From the NCBI RefSeq assembly GCF_900176375.1, contig NZ_FWYF01000003.1:310001-374000 (forward strand): a DNA stretch of 64,000 nt, read 5' to 3'. This stretch comes from Reichenbachiella faecimaris. GTDB lineage: Bacteria; Bacteroidota; Bacteroidia; Cytophagales; Cyclobacteriaceae. Both the position numbers and the translations under genes were made by a program. Positions 42,275-51,298 of the stretch are shown in pieces; positions within the stretch are counted from its first letter, which is position 1, and the number at the start of each line of letters is the position of its first letter. The notes under the pieces were generated by a model, which was not told the origin of the DNA, searched no databases, and saw only the letters and a program-made list of their open reading frames with translations.

Positions 42275-44535
42275 TCTAGGATTCTCAGCTTTGCAAAACT
42301 GAGCAATAAAGTCTTGTCGCCTGCTTTTTCAAAGCTGATGTGAGCTTTTTTGTTGGCCCCTTGGATATCTATTTCAGTCACCTGGCCAAATCCGAATTTG
42401 GGATGTTCCACTTTATTTCCAATGGCTAATTTAGAGGTATCACTTGGCCTGAAATCCGCAGATGGTTTATGAAACAATTGATTAGGCGGAGGCTTTGGAA
42501 CCGTTCGCTGTACCGTACTGATGAACGTTTTCGCATATTGGTCTCCTGGAGATGGTGTGCTGCTCATTTTGGCATTAAACTTCAGAAAGTCCTTGTCAAT
42601 CTCTTCTAAGAATCTACTAGGTTCACAAGTTTTCAATCTACCAAAACGATACCTAGTCAGTGCATAACTGAGATACAACTTGGTTTCAGCACGTGTTATT
42701 GCCACATAGAAGAGCCTTCGTTCTTCTTCCAGATCCTGCCTTGAACTAATCATCATTTGAGAAGGAAAAAGATCTTCCTCCATGCCTACAACAAAAACAT
42801 TTTTAAACTCCAGACCTTTCGCCATGTGGATGGTCATCATGGTGACTACATCCTTGTCTTCATCTTTGTCCTTATTATCAGCATCTGTCAGCAATGCAAT
42901 CTCCTGAAGAAAGGCAGACATAGATTTGTCTTCATTTTCAGGATTATCAACAAATTCTTTGATGCCGTTCAAGAGTTCTTGAACGTTTTCGTAGCGGTTT
43001 CTACCTTCTATGGTTTTGTCGTCGTAAAGCTCCTTCATCAACCCAGAATTCTTGGCAATCTGAGAAGCGGCTTCAAAGGCATCTTTCTTTTCCACTGCCA
43101 GTTTGAAGCTCTTTATGGTTGTCACAAAACCATCTATAGCAGTTGCTGTTCGTCCGCCTATAACATTCTTTGCATTTTCAAGTATAGTCCAAAGATCTAA
43201 GTTCTGCTCATTGGCAACCACAAAGAGTTTATCAACTGAAGTACCACCTATCCCTCGTTTGGGCAAGTTGATAATTCTACGAAGCGCCTGCTCGTCATTT
43301 TGATTGACAGAATACCGAATGTAACCCAGAAGGTCTTTGATTTCTTTTCTTTGATAGAAAGACAATCCACCCACAATCTGGTATTTGATATTGTTTCTTC
43401 GCAATGCTTCTTCCATTGCCCGTGACTGGCTATTGGTTCTATAGAGAATGGCAAAGTCAGCGTTTTTGTATTGGTTGTTGGCTTTGGATTCGAAGATGGC
43501 AGAGGCGACTAGTTTGCCTTCTTCATTATCAGTGGTGGCTTTGATCAGCTCAATCAGATCGCCTTCATTATTATCAGTCCAGACGCTTTTGCGGAGCTGA
43601 TTTTTGTTTTTGGTAATGACTGAGTTGGCGGCATTCACGATCGTTTTAGACGATCTATAATTTTGCTCCAGTTTGATTATTTTCAACTCAGGATAGTCCT
43701 TTTCGAAATTCAAGATGTTTTGAATATCCGCCCCACGGAAGGCGTAGATACTTTGCGCATCATCACCCACAATACAGATATTTCGGCGAACGGCTGCCAA
43801 CTTTTTAGTGATCACATACTGTGAAATGTTGGTATCCTGAAACTCATCCACCATCACATAGTGAAAGCGCTGTTGATACTTATTGAGTACATCAATGTGA
43901 TCTCGAAAGAGCACATTGGTATTGAAGAGCAAATCGTCGAAGTCCATCGCATCTGCTTTGAAGCAGCGTGTGGCATATTCACGATAGATTTTGCCCATTT
44001 CGGGTTTGCCGTTTTCAGTATCGTCAGCCAGATAGACTGGGTTGTTGGTGTATTCCTGCCAGGAAACCAGCCTATTTTTAGCGCTTGAGATGCGATTGAA
44101 TACCACATTGGGTTTGTAGACTTTATCGTCCAGGCCGAAAGATTTGACAATCTGCTTGATCAAAGATTTAGAGTCGTCCGCATCGTATATGGTAAAGTGA
44201 CTCGGGTAGCCTAGTTTATCTGCTTCAGATCTCAATATTCTTGAAAACACAGAGTGAAAGGTACCCATCCAAAGATTTCGAGCATCAGTTCCTACCACAT
44301 CTTCCACCCGATTTCTCATTTCTTTGGCCGCCTTGTTGGTAAAGGTCAAAGACAAAATATTGAACGGGTCAACGTTATGCTTTTTGATCAAGTGTGCAAT
44401 GCGATAGGTCAATACGCGAGTCTTGCCAGAACCGGCACCCGCAATGATCATAGAAGGTCCTTGTACATTTTCTACTGCCTCTCGCTGTGGAGGGTTCAGT
44501 CCGTTCAAATAGTCTAAATCCGCATTTTCCAACAT
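42271..44535 (-). CDS. pcrA: UvrD/PcrA-type DNA helicase
   Basis: 754 residues, SF1A. Walker A is at GAGSGKT (33-39), followed by SLTFTNKAAKEMRNRV, VDEFQDTN, GDDAQSIYAFRGA, the QNYRSSKTIV motif and late MTIHMAKGLEF. A C-terminal extension with KVEHPKFGFGQVTEID is the PcrA/UvrD Tudor-like domain that binds RNA polymerase. It acts in nucleotide excision repair, replication restart or transcription-repair coupling. Complete. Its 3' end overlaps the convergent membrane gene by 4 bp. Confidence 0.95.
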   Translation of the reverse strand: MLENADLDYLNGLNPPQREAVENVQGPSMIIAGAGSGKTRVLTYRIAHLIKKHNVDPFNILSLTFTNKAAKEMRNRVEDVVGTDARNLWMGTFHSVFSRILRSEADKLGYPSHFTIYDADDSKSLIKQIVKSFGLDDKVYKPNVVFNRISSAKNRLVSWQEYTNNPVYLADDTENGKPEMGKIYREYATRCFKADAMDFDDLLFNTNVLFRDHIDVLNKYQQRFHYVMVDEFQDTNISQYVITKKLAAVRRNICIVGDDAQSIYAFRGADIQNILNFEKDYPELKIIKLEQNYRSSKTIVNAANSVITKNKNQLRKSVWTDNNEGDLIELIKATTDNEEGKLVASAIFESKANNQYKNADFAILYRTNSQSRAMEEALRRNNIKYQIVGGLSFYQRKEIKDLLGYIRYSVNQNDEQALRRIINLPKRGIGGTSVDKLFVVANEQNLDLWTILENAKNVIGGRTATAIDGFVTTIKSFKLAVEKKDAFEAASQIAKNSGLMKELYDDKTIEGRNRYENVQELLNGIKEFVDNPENEDKSMSAFLQEIALLTDADNKDKDEDKDVVTMMTIHMAKGLEFKNVFVVGMEEDLFPSQMMISSRQDLEEERRLFYVAITRAETKLYLSYALTRYRFGRLKTCEPSRFLEEIDKDFLKFNAKMSSTPSPGDQYAKTFISTVQRTVPKPPPNQLFHKPSADFRPSDTSKLAIGNKVEHPKFGFGQVTEIDIQGANKKAHISFEKAGDKTLLLSFAKLRILD

Positions 44536-44644
44536 GGCTGCAATTTACAGTCTTGTAGATAAAATGTTTCGATTGTATGCGCCAAAAAAATACGTTTATA
44601 GATATGGATGAACAGATTCATTCAGCTTTGCGTATTTTAGATTA

Positions 44645-44881
44645 ATGGAAAATCAATATTTAGACCGAATTACTATCAATTCTGAAGTTTGTCATGGTAA
44701 ACCAACTGTGAGAAATAAAAGATATACAGTCGATCTGATTCTCGATTTACTTTCGGCAGGAGCTACACACGAAGAGATACTCAGTGATTATCCTCAGCTT
44801 GAAAATGAAGATATTTTGGCCTGTTTGGCTTACGCTGCCAGGCTTACAAAGTATAACCGCTATACAAAAATATCAATGTGA
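44645..44881 (+). CDS. DUF433 protein (antitoxin-like)
   Basis: 78 residues. RITINSEVCHGKPTVRNKRYTVDLILDLLSAGATHEEILSDYP is shown here by its key parts: GKPTVRNKR, LDLLSAGAT and DYPQLENEDI. These define the DUF433 winged-helix family, usually paired with DUF5615 PIN-like proteins and regarded as a putative toxin-antitoxin system. Its TGA (44879-44881) overlaps the GTG start of the next gene (44878-44880), the classic coupling. The gene appears intact. Confidence 0.85.
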   Translation: MENQYLDRITINSEVCHGKPTVRNKRYTVDLILDLLSAGATHEEILSDYPQLENEDILACLAYAARLTKYNRYTKISM

Positions 44882-45238
44882 AATTGCTGATTGATGCTCA
44901 ATTGCCCACTAAAATTTGTGAAATATTTGATCATTGATCATATTAATATCAAAGCTTTTCACGTTGACGATCTACCAGACGGAGATCAATCTACTGATTT
45001 AGAAATCACAAAGTTTGCTGATCAGAACGACCTCACTGTAGTGACCAAGGACTATGATTTTTATCACTCCCACATGGCCAATAAGAAACCTAATCGCCTA
45101 TTTCTTATATCTACTGGAAATCTTAAAAACCGACAACTCTTTGATCTCATTCGAGCCAATGCTGTACTTATTTTTGAAGCACTGTCTGCTAACCATTTTG
45201 TAGAATTGACTAATGACGGGTTAATTGAACATGGCTAA
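44878..45238 (+). pseudogene. DUF5615 PIN-like toxin gene, frameshifted by a 7-bp tandem duplication
   Basis: From GTG 44878 the frame reads VKLLIDAQLPTKICEIFDH and then hits TGA at 44935. This is the expected DUF5615 N-terminus (the L-I-D-A-Q-L-P motif). The rest of the domain (DHINIKAFHVDDLPDG, then VVTKDYDFYHSHMANK and LFLISTGNLKN) continues in another frame to 45238. An exact tandem duplication, tgatcat at 44928-44934 and 44935-44941, causes the shift. Removing one copy joins the halves into a full-length 117-residue protein. The downstream frame alone (44891-45238) lacks the catalytic N-terminal aspartate strand. It may be a pseudogene, a phase-variable gene or a sequencing error. Confidence 0.85.
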
Positions 45239-45309
45239 TCTTTTTATTTTTCATTCGAATCTCAATAGCTTAGCGGCTAGCAAATTGACCTAACAAAAAG
45301 CCGCAGATT

Positions 45310-46623
45310 ATGGAAAAGCAAGGAAGTTTTAAGTCACTGATACCTTTGATGGTATTTATTTTCTCCTTTTTAGGTATAGGCATATTGCTGGATGATTTTT
45401 ATGCGTTGCCTGCCCCTATAGCCGTGATTTTAGGAATTATGGTAGCATTTGCACTATTTGGTGATAGCCTGGAAGAAAAAACCAAGCAATTGGTAGATGG
45501 CTGTGGAGATTCTAAAGTGATGACCATGGGGATCATCTATTTGTTGGCAGGGGCTTTTGCCACTGTTTCCAAGCAGATGGGTGCAGTTGATTCCGTTGTC
45601 AATTTTGGTTTGGATTTTATCTCTGTGCAGTATTTGCCTGTAGGCGTGTTTTTGATTGCCAGCTTTTTGTCTATTGCTACGGGTACTTCCGTAGGATCCA
45701 TTGTAGCACTAGGGCCAATCGTTGTTGGCTTGGCAGATCGCTCTGGTACTTCATTGGCACTAATGTCGGCCACTCTGTTAGGAGGAGCCATGTTTGGAGA
45801 CAATCTTTCCATTATTTCTGACACTACCATTGCTGCCACGCAGTCTCTGGGTGTGAAGATGAAAGATAAGTTTAGAGCGAATGTGTATATCGCACTCCCT
45901 GCTGCCATAGTCACTGTAGTGCTGTTATTGGTTTTTGGTTTCACCAAAGACCTGACAGGTATAGAAGCACTGGCCGAAACAGGCGAATATGAATTGGTCA
46001 AAATCATTCCCTATCTATTAGTGATCGTTCTAGCAGTGATGGGCGTTCCAGTCTTTCATGTGCTCATAATAGGAATCATAGTGAGCGGATTGATGGGAAT
46101 TTCGTTTGATAATTTTACCATGATGGGATTTGCCAAGACCACATACAAAGGTTTTGAGGGGATGACGGAGGTGTTTCTTTTAGCGATTTTTAGTGGTGGG
46201 TTGGCTACGTTGACTGCTCATGATGGAGGAATCAACTATACTTTACGTAAAGTAAAAGAATGGGTGAAAGGCAAGAAATCTGCCCAGTTTGGATTGGGTG
46301 CTTTGATCGGAATTACCAATTTGGCTATAGCCAATAATACCGTGACACTACTGATCACGGGAGATATTTCAAGAGAAATTAGCGAAAGCTATGGTGTAGA
46401 TAAGAGAAAAGCTGCTGCCTTGATTGATACCTTTTCTTGTATTGTCCAGGGTTTGCTTCCTTATGGAGCTCAAGTATTGATTCTACTAAAATTCACGGAT
46501 GGTAGATTGAACTTCTTTGATCTGGCAGGCAATGTTTGGTACTTGTATTTACTCTTGGTATTTGCTGTTTTGGCAATTTTGATCAAACCCTGGGACAGGA
46601 AAATTTCGGCTATGGCCGAGTAA
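45310..46623 (+). CDS. NhaC-family Na+/H+ antiporter
   Basis: 437 residues with about 11 membrane segments. Motifs of the NhaC family include ATGTSVGSIVALGPIVVGLADRSG, GGAMFGDNLSIISDTTIAATQ and AIANNTVTLLITG, plus FSCIVQGLLPYGAQV near the C-terminus. It should exchange Na+ (or a malate/lactate-type solute in some members) for protons across the inner membrane. It fits a Na+-based marine physiology together with Nqr. The GNAT gene follows by 10 bp, so cotranscription is likely. Confidence 0.9.
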   Translation: MEKQGSFKSLIPLMVFIFSFLGIGILLDDFYALPAPIAVILGIMVAFALFGDSLEEKTKQLVDGCGDSKVMTMGIIYLLAGAFATVSKQMGAVDSVVNFGLDFISVQYLPVGVFLIASFLSIATGTSVGSIVALGPIVVGLADRSGTSLALMSATLLGGAMFGDNLSIISDTTIAATQSLGVKMKDKFRANVYIALPAAIVTVVLLLVFGFTKDLTGIEALAETGEYELVKIIPYLLVIVLAVMGVPVFHVLIIGIIVSGLMGISFDNFTMMGFAKTTYKGFEGMTEVFLLAIFSGGLATLTAHDGGINYTLRKVKEWVKGKKSAQFGLGALIGITNLAIANNTVTLLITGDISREISESYGVDKRKAAALIDTFSCIVQGLLPYGAQVLILLKFTDGRLNFFDLAGNVWYLYLLLVFAVLAILIKPWDRKISAMAE

Positions 46624-46633
46624 AGATGAAGAT

Positions 46634-47083
46634 ATGAATGTAAGACGCGCACAAGCTGCAGAAGCTCAGCATATTGTAGATTTTCAAATTGACATGGCTC
46701 GTGAGACCGAGGATGTGACTCTGGACAGGAATATCATTACCCCTGGTGTACAAGCGGTATTTGATGACGAATCAAAGGGCTGGTATTTTGTGGCTGAAGT
46801 TGATGGAAAAATCGCAGGTAGCCTGATGATAACCTTCGAATGGAGCGACTGGAGAAATTCGATGATTCTCTGGATTCAGTCTGTATTTGTGGCAAAAGAG
46901 TTTCGTGGCAGAGGTGTATACAAGGCACTATATAAACATATTCAGCAGATAGTGAGTGAGTCGAATGATTATGCCGGTATTCGACTATATGTAGATAAAA
47001 CTAATACCAATGCACTACAAGTGTATGAAAAACTGGGCATGGATAGTCAGCACTACGGGATGTGTGAGTGGATTAAGCCTTAG
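46634..47083 (+). CDS. GNAT-family N-acetyltransferase
   Basis: 149 residues. A GNAT fold with acetyl-CoA-binding motif A WIQSVFVAKEFRGRGVYKALYKHI (R-G-R-G-V-Y-K-A), preceded by strand GSLMITFEWSDWRNSMILW, and motif B RLYVDKTNTNALQVYEKLGM. It ends YGMCEWIKP. It acetylates an amine; the substrate is unknown. It overlaps the convergent PadR gene by 4 bp. Confidence 0.87.
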   Translation: MNVRRAQAAEAQHIVDFQIDMARETEDVTLDRNIITPGVQAVFDDESKGWYFVAEVDGKIAGSLMITFEWSDWRNSMILWIQSVFVAKEFRGRGVYKALYKHIQQIVSESNDYAGIRLYVDKTNTNALQVYEKLGMDSQHYGMCEWIKP

Positions 47084-47415
47084 CTGATTCCATCAAAAAC
47101 TACATCTGGAATATTGCCCCAAAGTTGGTCTCTTTGTTCTTTGGCTTTGATTAATGCAGCTTTCCCAGATTGGGATACTTCAAAAAACCTTTTGCGACGA
47201 CCGCCACGAGCCTTGGTGGCTTCACCCAGTTTGGAATTGATGAGTTCTTTCTCTTCCAGTCTATTCAAGACAGCATGAACGACGCCTAGTTTGACCTTTC
47301 GGCCTGTCACTCGTTCAATCTCATCACAAATAAAAACGCTATAGGCCTGATCAATTTGGGAAGCAATGGTAAGTAGTACCAATTCTTCAAATTCTCCAAT
47401 GTTGGTTCCTTTCAT
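47080..47415 (-). CDS. PadR-family transcriptional regulator
   Basis: 111 residues. MKGTNIGEFEELVLLTIASQIDQAYSVFICDEIERVTGRKVKLGVVHAVLNRLEEKELI is the PadR winged-helix pattern, followed by RGGRRKRFFEVSQSGKAAL (wing and dimerisation helix). PadR proteins of this length are usually paired with FtsX-type permeases that carry the same prefix domain as the neighbour, and repress them. Here it lies downstream of the permease, behind a hairpin, so it is probably expressed on its own. Confidence 0.88.
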   Translation of the reverse strand: MKGTNIGEFEELVLLTIASQIDQAYSVFICDEIERVTGRKVKLGVVHAVLNRLEEKELINSKLGEATKARGGRRKRFFEVSQSGKAALIKAKEQRDQLWGNIPDVVFDGIS

Positions 47416-47450
47416 GATATTAATTCTAGGTTCAATATTTAAAAATTAAG

Positions 47451-47482
47451 TTTTGGTCAGCGACAACTGCCACTGACCAAAA
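47451..47482 (-). terminator. Hairpin between the permease and PadR genes
   Basis: ttttggtcag (47451-47460) and ctgaccaaaa (47473-47482) are perfect complements with a 12-nt loop. A T-rich tract follows on the minus strand. It is 7 bp past the permease stop. Confidence 0.6.
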
Positions 47483-47488
47483 CCATCA

Positions 47489-50098
47489 CTATTCATTTCT
47501 CAATGTATCTGCAGGATTCATTTGAGCTGCTCTGTATGTTTGAAAGCCAATCATTACCAATCCAATAGAAAACACCACCAATAGTCCTCCTAAAACATCC
47601 CAGATGCTCATAGGGGAGAAGTAAACGAATTCAGTGAGTATGATTTCATTGGTTAAAAAATAGGTAAATGGTGCAGCTATCAAGCTCGAAATTACCAGTA
47701 ACCAAACATAACTTCTGGACAGCAAATAGACCAGCTTAAACGATGAGGCTCCCATTACCTTTCTGATGCTGATTTCTTTAATTTTTGTCTCTACGGCATA
47801 TACACTCATGCCAAACAGTCCCATGGCTGCAATGGAAATGGCCAGTAGCGCAAGAAACCCTACAATTTTGATCAACATCTCAAACATGACATAAGTGTTC
47901 TCAATGTGCTCGTCATAATAACTGGCTGTAAACGGGTGCAGTTCATCTACCTTGCTCCATTCAGCTTCTAACTTATCTATAGTGGCTATATAGTCATTTG
48001 TTTCCACCAATAAATTCAAATATTCATATTCGAAGGGATTGTACCTGAACGCATAGGGTTCAATTGGTGAATTCAACATAGAATGATTGAAATCTTCTAC
48101 CACGCCTATAATTGAAAGCCAATGACCATCCAATTCTATTTTTTCGCCGAGTGCTTCTAATTCGCCACCTATTTCAAAGCGCTCTAATAATTTTTGATTT
48201 ACTATGGTATATTGCTCTTGAGCACTGTCAGGTCTGCTTTTAAAATTTTCACCTGCAATCAAATTGAATTTATGATTGGTCAAATAATTTTCATCAACGA
48301 AATTGATATGAATTTGCGCCGAGTCTCCTGGGTTTTTGTATTTCCCATCAACAATGGTCATCCGATGGCCGTGCACAATACTGTGGCATTTTGAGATGGA
48401 TTTCACATCTGCTACCTGTGCCAATGCACTTTTCATTACTCGATGATTATTGCCCTGAAGTTCGACATTTAGGATTTGAGCAGTGGAAAAACCAAGATCG
48501 TAATTCATGGCATGGTGATACTGCTTGTTTAAAATAATAGTCATCAAAATGAGTAGGGTAGAAATAGAAAACTGTGCAACCAAAAGCACTTTTCTGAGCG
48601 TCATTCCAGCGAATATTTTGACGCTGGCCTTGCTTCTGAGTACCGTTACAGCCTGAAATTTGGATAGTGTGGTGGCAGGTATCAAACTCGCAAGAATTCC
48701 AGCAAATATGGCAAAGCCAACAAACCAGAGAATGAGGAGTCCATTGATGGGCAAACTAACTCCATCTCCATCCAACATTACCAAAAATTGCTCTCTTAGT
48801 GGAATAAATAGAATAATGGCAACCACTAGTGCCATCAATGCTAAAATCACAGACTCTACCACAAACTGGGCAAATATATTTCCTCGCGTGGCACCAATGA
48901 CTCTTCTGATCCCCACTTCAGTGGAACGTCTGAGTGATCTGGCAATGGATAGATTGGTGTAATTGAAACAGGCTGTAAGAAGGATAATCAATGGCAGTAT
49001 GGCGAATATTAAGGTGGCTGCTGTGGGTACTGTAGGTCCAAGCTGATTTCCCAAGGGAGCGCCAGTAAAAATATCGGCTAATGGCTGCAGAGCAGCTGTA
49101 ATTTTTTCTGGTGCGATCAATTTATTTTCAGTTTCACATATCTGGTTTAGGGTTTGTGTCATCTGGTGATAGGCTGAGTCGGTAGCCACGGTCAGATAGA
49201 TGTAGGTTCTCCACATCGTAGTAGATTTTGCCCAGTCAGGATCGTCTCTGGAGAGATTGATCAATGTGCCAATTGATGCCAATGATTCGAATTTGATGTG
49301 CGAATTGATTGGAGGGTCTTTCATTATGCCTTTTATCAGATACTCGACTTCATTCACACGCAGTATTTTGCCCATGGCGGGCGTATCTCCATATATTTTT
49401 TTGGCTGAAGTTTCCGTGAGTACCAAACTGTTTGGTTCTGCAAGTGCAGAACTTGGATCTCCTTCCACCATAGGAAAGGAAAAGACCTTAAAAAAGTCCT
49501 TCGAGGCCCATATACCTGAAAGGACAAGTTTTTTGCCATCAGCATCCGCATCTCCACCAAAACCTTTATATAGAGTGGTCTTGGATTGATAATAGTTATA
49601 CTCATCCAATTTTTCGCTTAGGAAATATGACGTAGAGGCCATGTTCATCACTTCTCCAGTGGCTCTTACTCTAGTATTTACAACTCGGTATATATGATCG
49701 CCATTTTTATGAAAATTGTCAAAGAGCTGAACCTCTACAATCAGAGTGATGACCAAAAGGCCAACGGACATGCTGATAGCGAGTCCTATGATATTGATAA
49801 ATGAAAAAAGTCTATTTCTAGCCAAGCTTCGAATCGAAGTCTTGAAGTAATTTTTGAATAACATGTAACTGTTCATCTTGGACTTGTTTTTGAGTTTTTT
49901 GAAAGTGTATGACCTAAAAAATTTGAGTACATCAATGATGAAAATAAAATTAGCCAGTCTCTGGCCTCGTTCAAGGTTCCGAGCGTAGTACTCATACAAG
50001 TCGCCCAGAAGGTCTTCGAGTAAGTCTTCTCTGCAATACCATTCGAGAAGTTTGATGGCCCATTTGGGGGGATGATTATGATTACGATTTGTTGCCAA
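47489..50098 (-). CDS. FtsX/MacB-type permease with PadR-linked prefix domain
   Basis: 869 residues. The N-terminal ~60 residues (PPKWAIKLLEWYCREDLLEDLLGDLYEYYARNLERG) are a permease prefix domain 2, seen in permeases linked to PadR regulators. A MacB core domain, FtsX segments (SRSTEVGIRRVIGA near residue 295, and EIKEISIRKVMGASSFKLVYLLS) and a C-terminal membrane block complete the duplicated FtsX layout. No ATPase is nearby. It probably transports substrates across the envelope with a MacB-like ATPase encoded elsewhere. It ends NPADTLRNE, a motif like that of the first gene of the window (NPTESLRYE). Confidence 0.9.
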   Translation of the reverse strand: MATNRNHNHPPKWAIKLLEWYCREDLLEDLLGDLYEYYARNLERGQRLANFIFIIDVLKFFRSYTFKKLKNKSKMNSYMLFKNYFKTSIRSLARNRLFSFINIIGLAISMSVGLLVITLIVEVQLFDNFHKNGDHIYRVVNTRVRATGEVMNMASTSYFLSEKLDEYNYYQSKTTLYKGFGGDADADGKKLVLSGIWASKDFFKVFSFPMVEGDPSSALAEPNSLVLTETSAKKIYGDTPAMGKILRVNEVEYLIKGIMKDPPINSHIKFESLASIGTLINLSRDDPDWAKSTTMWRTYIYLTVATDSAYHQMTQTLNQICETENKLIAPEKITAALQPLADIFTGAPLGNQLGPTVPTAATLIFAILPLIILLTACFNYTNLSIARSLRRSTEVGIRRVIGATRGNIFAQFVVESVILALMALVVAIILFIPLREQFLVMLDGDGVSLPINGLLILWFVGFAIFAGILASLIPATTLSKFQAVTVLRSKASVKIFAGMTLRKVLLVAQFSISTLLILMTIILNKQYHHAMNYDLGFSTAQILNVELQGNNHRVMKSALAQVADVKSISKCHSIVHGHRMTIVDGKYKNPGDSAQIHINFVDENYLTNHKFNLIAGENFKSRPDSAQEQYTIVNQKLLERFEIGGELEALGEKIELDGHWLSIIGVVEDFNHSMLNSPIEPYAFRYNPFEYEYLNLLVETNDYIATIDKLEAEWSKVDELHPFTASYYDEHIENTYVMFEMLIKIVGFLALLAISIAAMGLFGMSVYAVETKIKEISIRKVMGASSFKLVYLLSRSYVWLLVISSLIAAPFTYFLTNEIILTEFVYFSPMSIWDVLGGLLVVFSIGLVMIGFQTYRAAQMNPADTLRNE

Positions 50099-50152
50099 TA
50101 CTATTTATTCATTAAATGTATGAAATATTAGACGCAACGTGAATTCACTCGG

Positions 50153-50179
50153 TTACATTTATTCACTATTTGTATGTAA
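50153..50179. promoter_or_regulatory. Candidate operator upstream of the FtsX permease
   Basis: The inverted repeat ttacat (50153-50158) and atgtaa (50174-50179) lies 54 bp upstream of the permease start. Known PadR operators often hold ATGT-N8-ACAT-like palindromes; here the spacing is longer, so the assignment is weak. Confidence 0.25.
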
Positions 50180-50229
50180 AATATTATTTAATGATTTGAA
50201 GCAGATGATTTGCAAAATGATTTCTTTAG

Positions 50230-50496
50230 AGTGCCACTGAGCCTGATCGCAGTTATTTTCCTACCTCCGGACTAACACTTTACAGCCATGCGCAATACGC
50301 TCCAGCCTATGGCAAATTGCCTGGTGTGCAAGATATTGAGTTTGGCAGAATGAGAGGGTACACCCAGCTGGGGCTTGGTGCAAAATATCTTATCCTCAAC
50401 AATCTTGAAATGGAGTTGTCCTATGCTAATTTCATTCTGTCCAAACGAGATGGGGCAGGGCACGCTTTCAATTTGGGCGTGAGAATTTTGAGGTAA
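50230..50496 (+). pseudogene. C-terminal fragment of an outer-membrane beta-barrel protein
   Basis: An 88-residue open frame from just after an in-frame TAG (50227-50229) to TAA 50494-50496, with no ATG until the middle. The translation reads like the last strands of a barrel: SYFPTSGLTLYSHAQYAPAYG, then RMRGYTQLGLGAKYLILNNLEMELSYANFIL and the terminal AFNLGVRILR. The 5' part of the gene is missing, and nothing like it precedes it. It is best read as a decayed remnant. It overlaps the 3' end of the DUF2520 gene on the opposite strand by 29 bp. Confidence 0.6.
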
Positions 50497-51259
50497 TCAT
50501 TGCTGTCAGTCTATCGTAGATAGATTTGAGTGCTGGATTTTGGTCTAACGATTTCAAGTGACTTTCAATGGTCTTGCTGTCCCCTCTTTTTGCTGGCCCA
50601 GTCAATGCTTTGTCCGTGCCAAAATCAAAAGCGTTTTGAATGGATTCAAAAACCAAAGGCTCTAAAATTTTCAAATCAAGCGAAGTGTCTTGTAGAATTT
50701 CCTCGGCAGCTGCTAGCATGCGGTTTGTAAAATTACTGGCAAAAACGGCTGCGATATGCAGCTTTTTCCGCTCTTCTCCAGATACCAATTTCACGTGATT
50801 ACTGATGGTCGACCCCAGAGACAACAGTACGTCTTCGGCATGGGTATCAGTACCTTCAATCAAAATTGGGACTGTTTTGAAATCAACTACCTTATTCAGA
50901 GTGAATGTTTGAAGAGGATAGAATATACCTCCAGCATTGGTATCCAAGATTTCAATAGGCACTGTTCCAGAGGTGTGAAAGAGCAGAGCACCTTTTGGTG
51001 GTTGAAATTGACCAACTACTTCATGAATGGTGTCGTCAGATACGGCCACAACAAATAGCTTTGATTCACTATGGGATAAGTCAAGTGAGTCAGTGGCGCT
51101 CGATCCTGGCAACGCTCTACTCAATTTTTCAGCATGAGTGATAGAACGGCTATATATTTCATTGATAAAAATGCCCTGCGCTTTGAAAGCATGAGCTAAA
51201 CTGGTAGCTACTCTTCCAGAACCAATGATGCTTACTTTTTGATCTATAAAATCATCCAT
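50468..51259 (-). CDS. Rossmann-fold DUF2520-domain protein
   Basis: 263 residues. The N-terminal Rossmann fold opens KVSIIGSGRVATSLAHAFKAQG (a G-x-G-x-x-A dinucleotide motif). A VVAVSDDTIHEVV segment follows, then LLFHTSGTVPIEIL and FYPLQTFTLNKVVDF. The C-terminal helical DUF2520 domain contains KKLHIAAVFASNFTNRMLAAAEEIL and a later DFGTDKALTGPAKRGDSKTIESHL. This matches a conserved family related to dehydrogenases such as the ketopantoate reductase group. The substrate is unknown. Divergent, close to the MEST-like gene (39 bp between starts). Confidence 0.9.
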   Translation of the reverse strand: MDDFIDQKVSIIGSGRVATSLAHAFKAQGIFINEIYSRSITHAEKLSRALPGSSATDSLDLSHSESKLFVVAVSDDTIHEVVGQFQPPKGALLFHTSGTVPIEILDTNAGGIFYPLQTFTLNKVVDFKTVPILIEGTDTHAEDVLLSLGSTISNHVKLVSGEERKKLHIAAVFASNFTNRMLAAAEEILQDTSLDLKILEPLVFESIQNAFDFGTDKALTGPAKRGDSKTIESHLKSLDQNPALKSIYDRLTAMITSKFSRPN

Positions 51260-51298
51260 GTTGATTTGCTTAACTTTAACAAACTACAAGGCGAATCT

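Noticed and set aside
45537-46007. 156-codon minus-strand frame inside the NhaC gene
   Set aside because: It mirrors the membrane-protein codons of nhaC and has low-complexity Ser/Thr/Pro composition typical of antisense frames.
50272-50463. 63-codon minus-strand frame in the gap before the DUF2520 gene
   Set aside because: It is the complement of the outer-membrane barrel fragment, whose plus-strand translation makes better biological sense.
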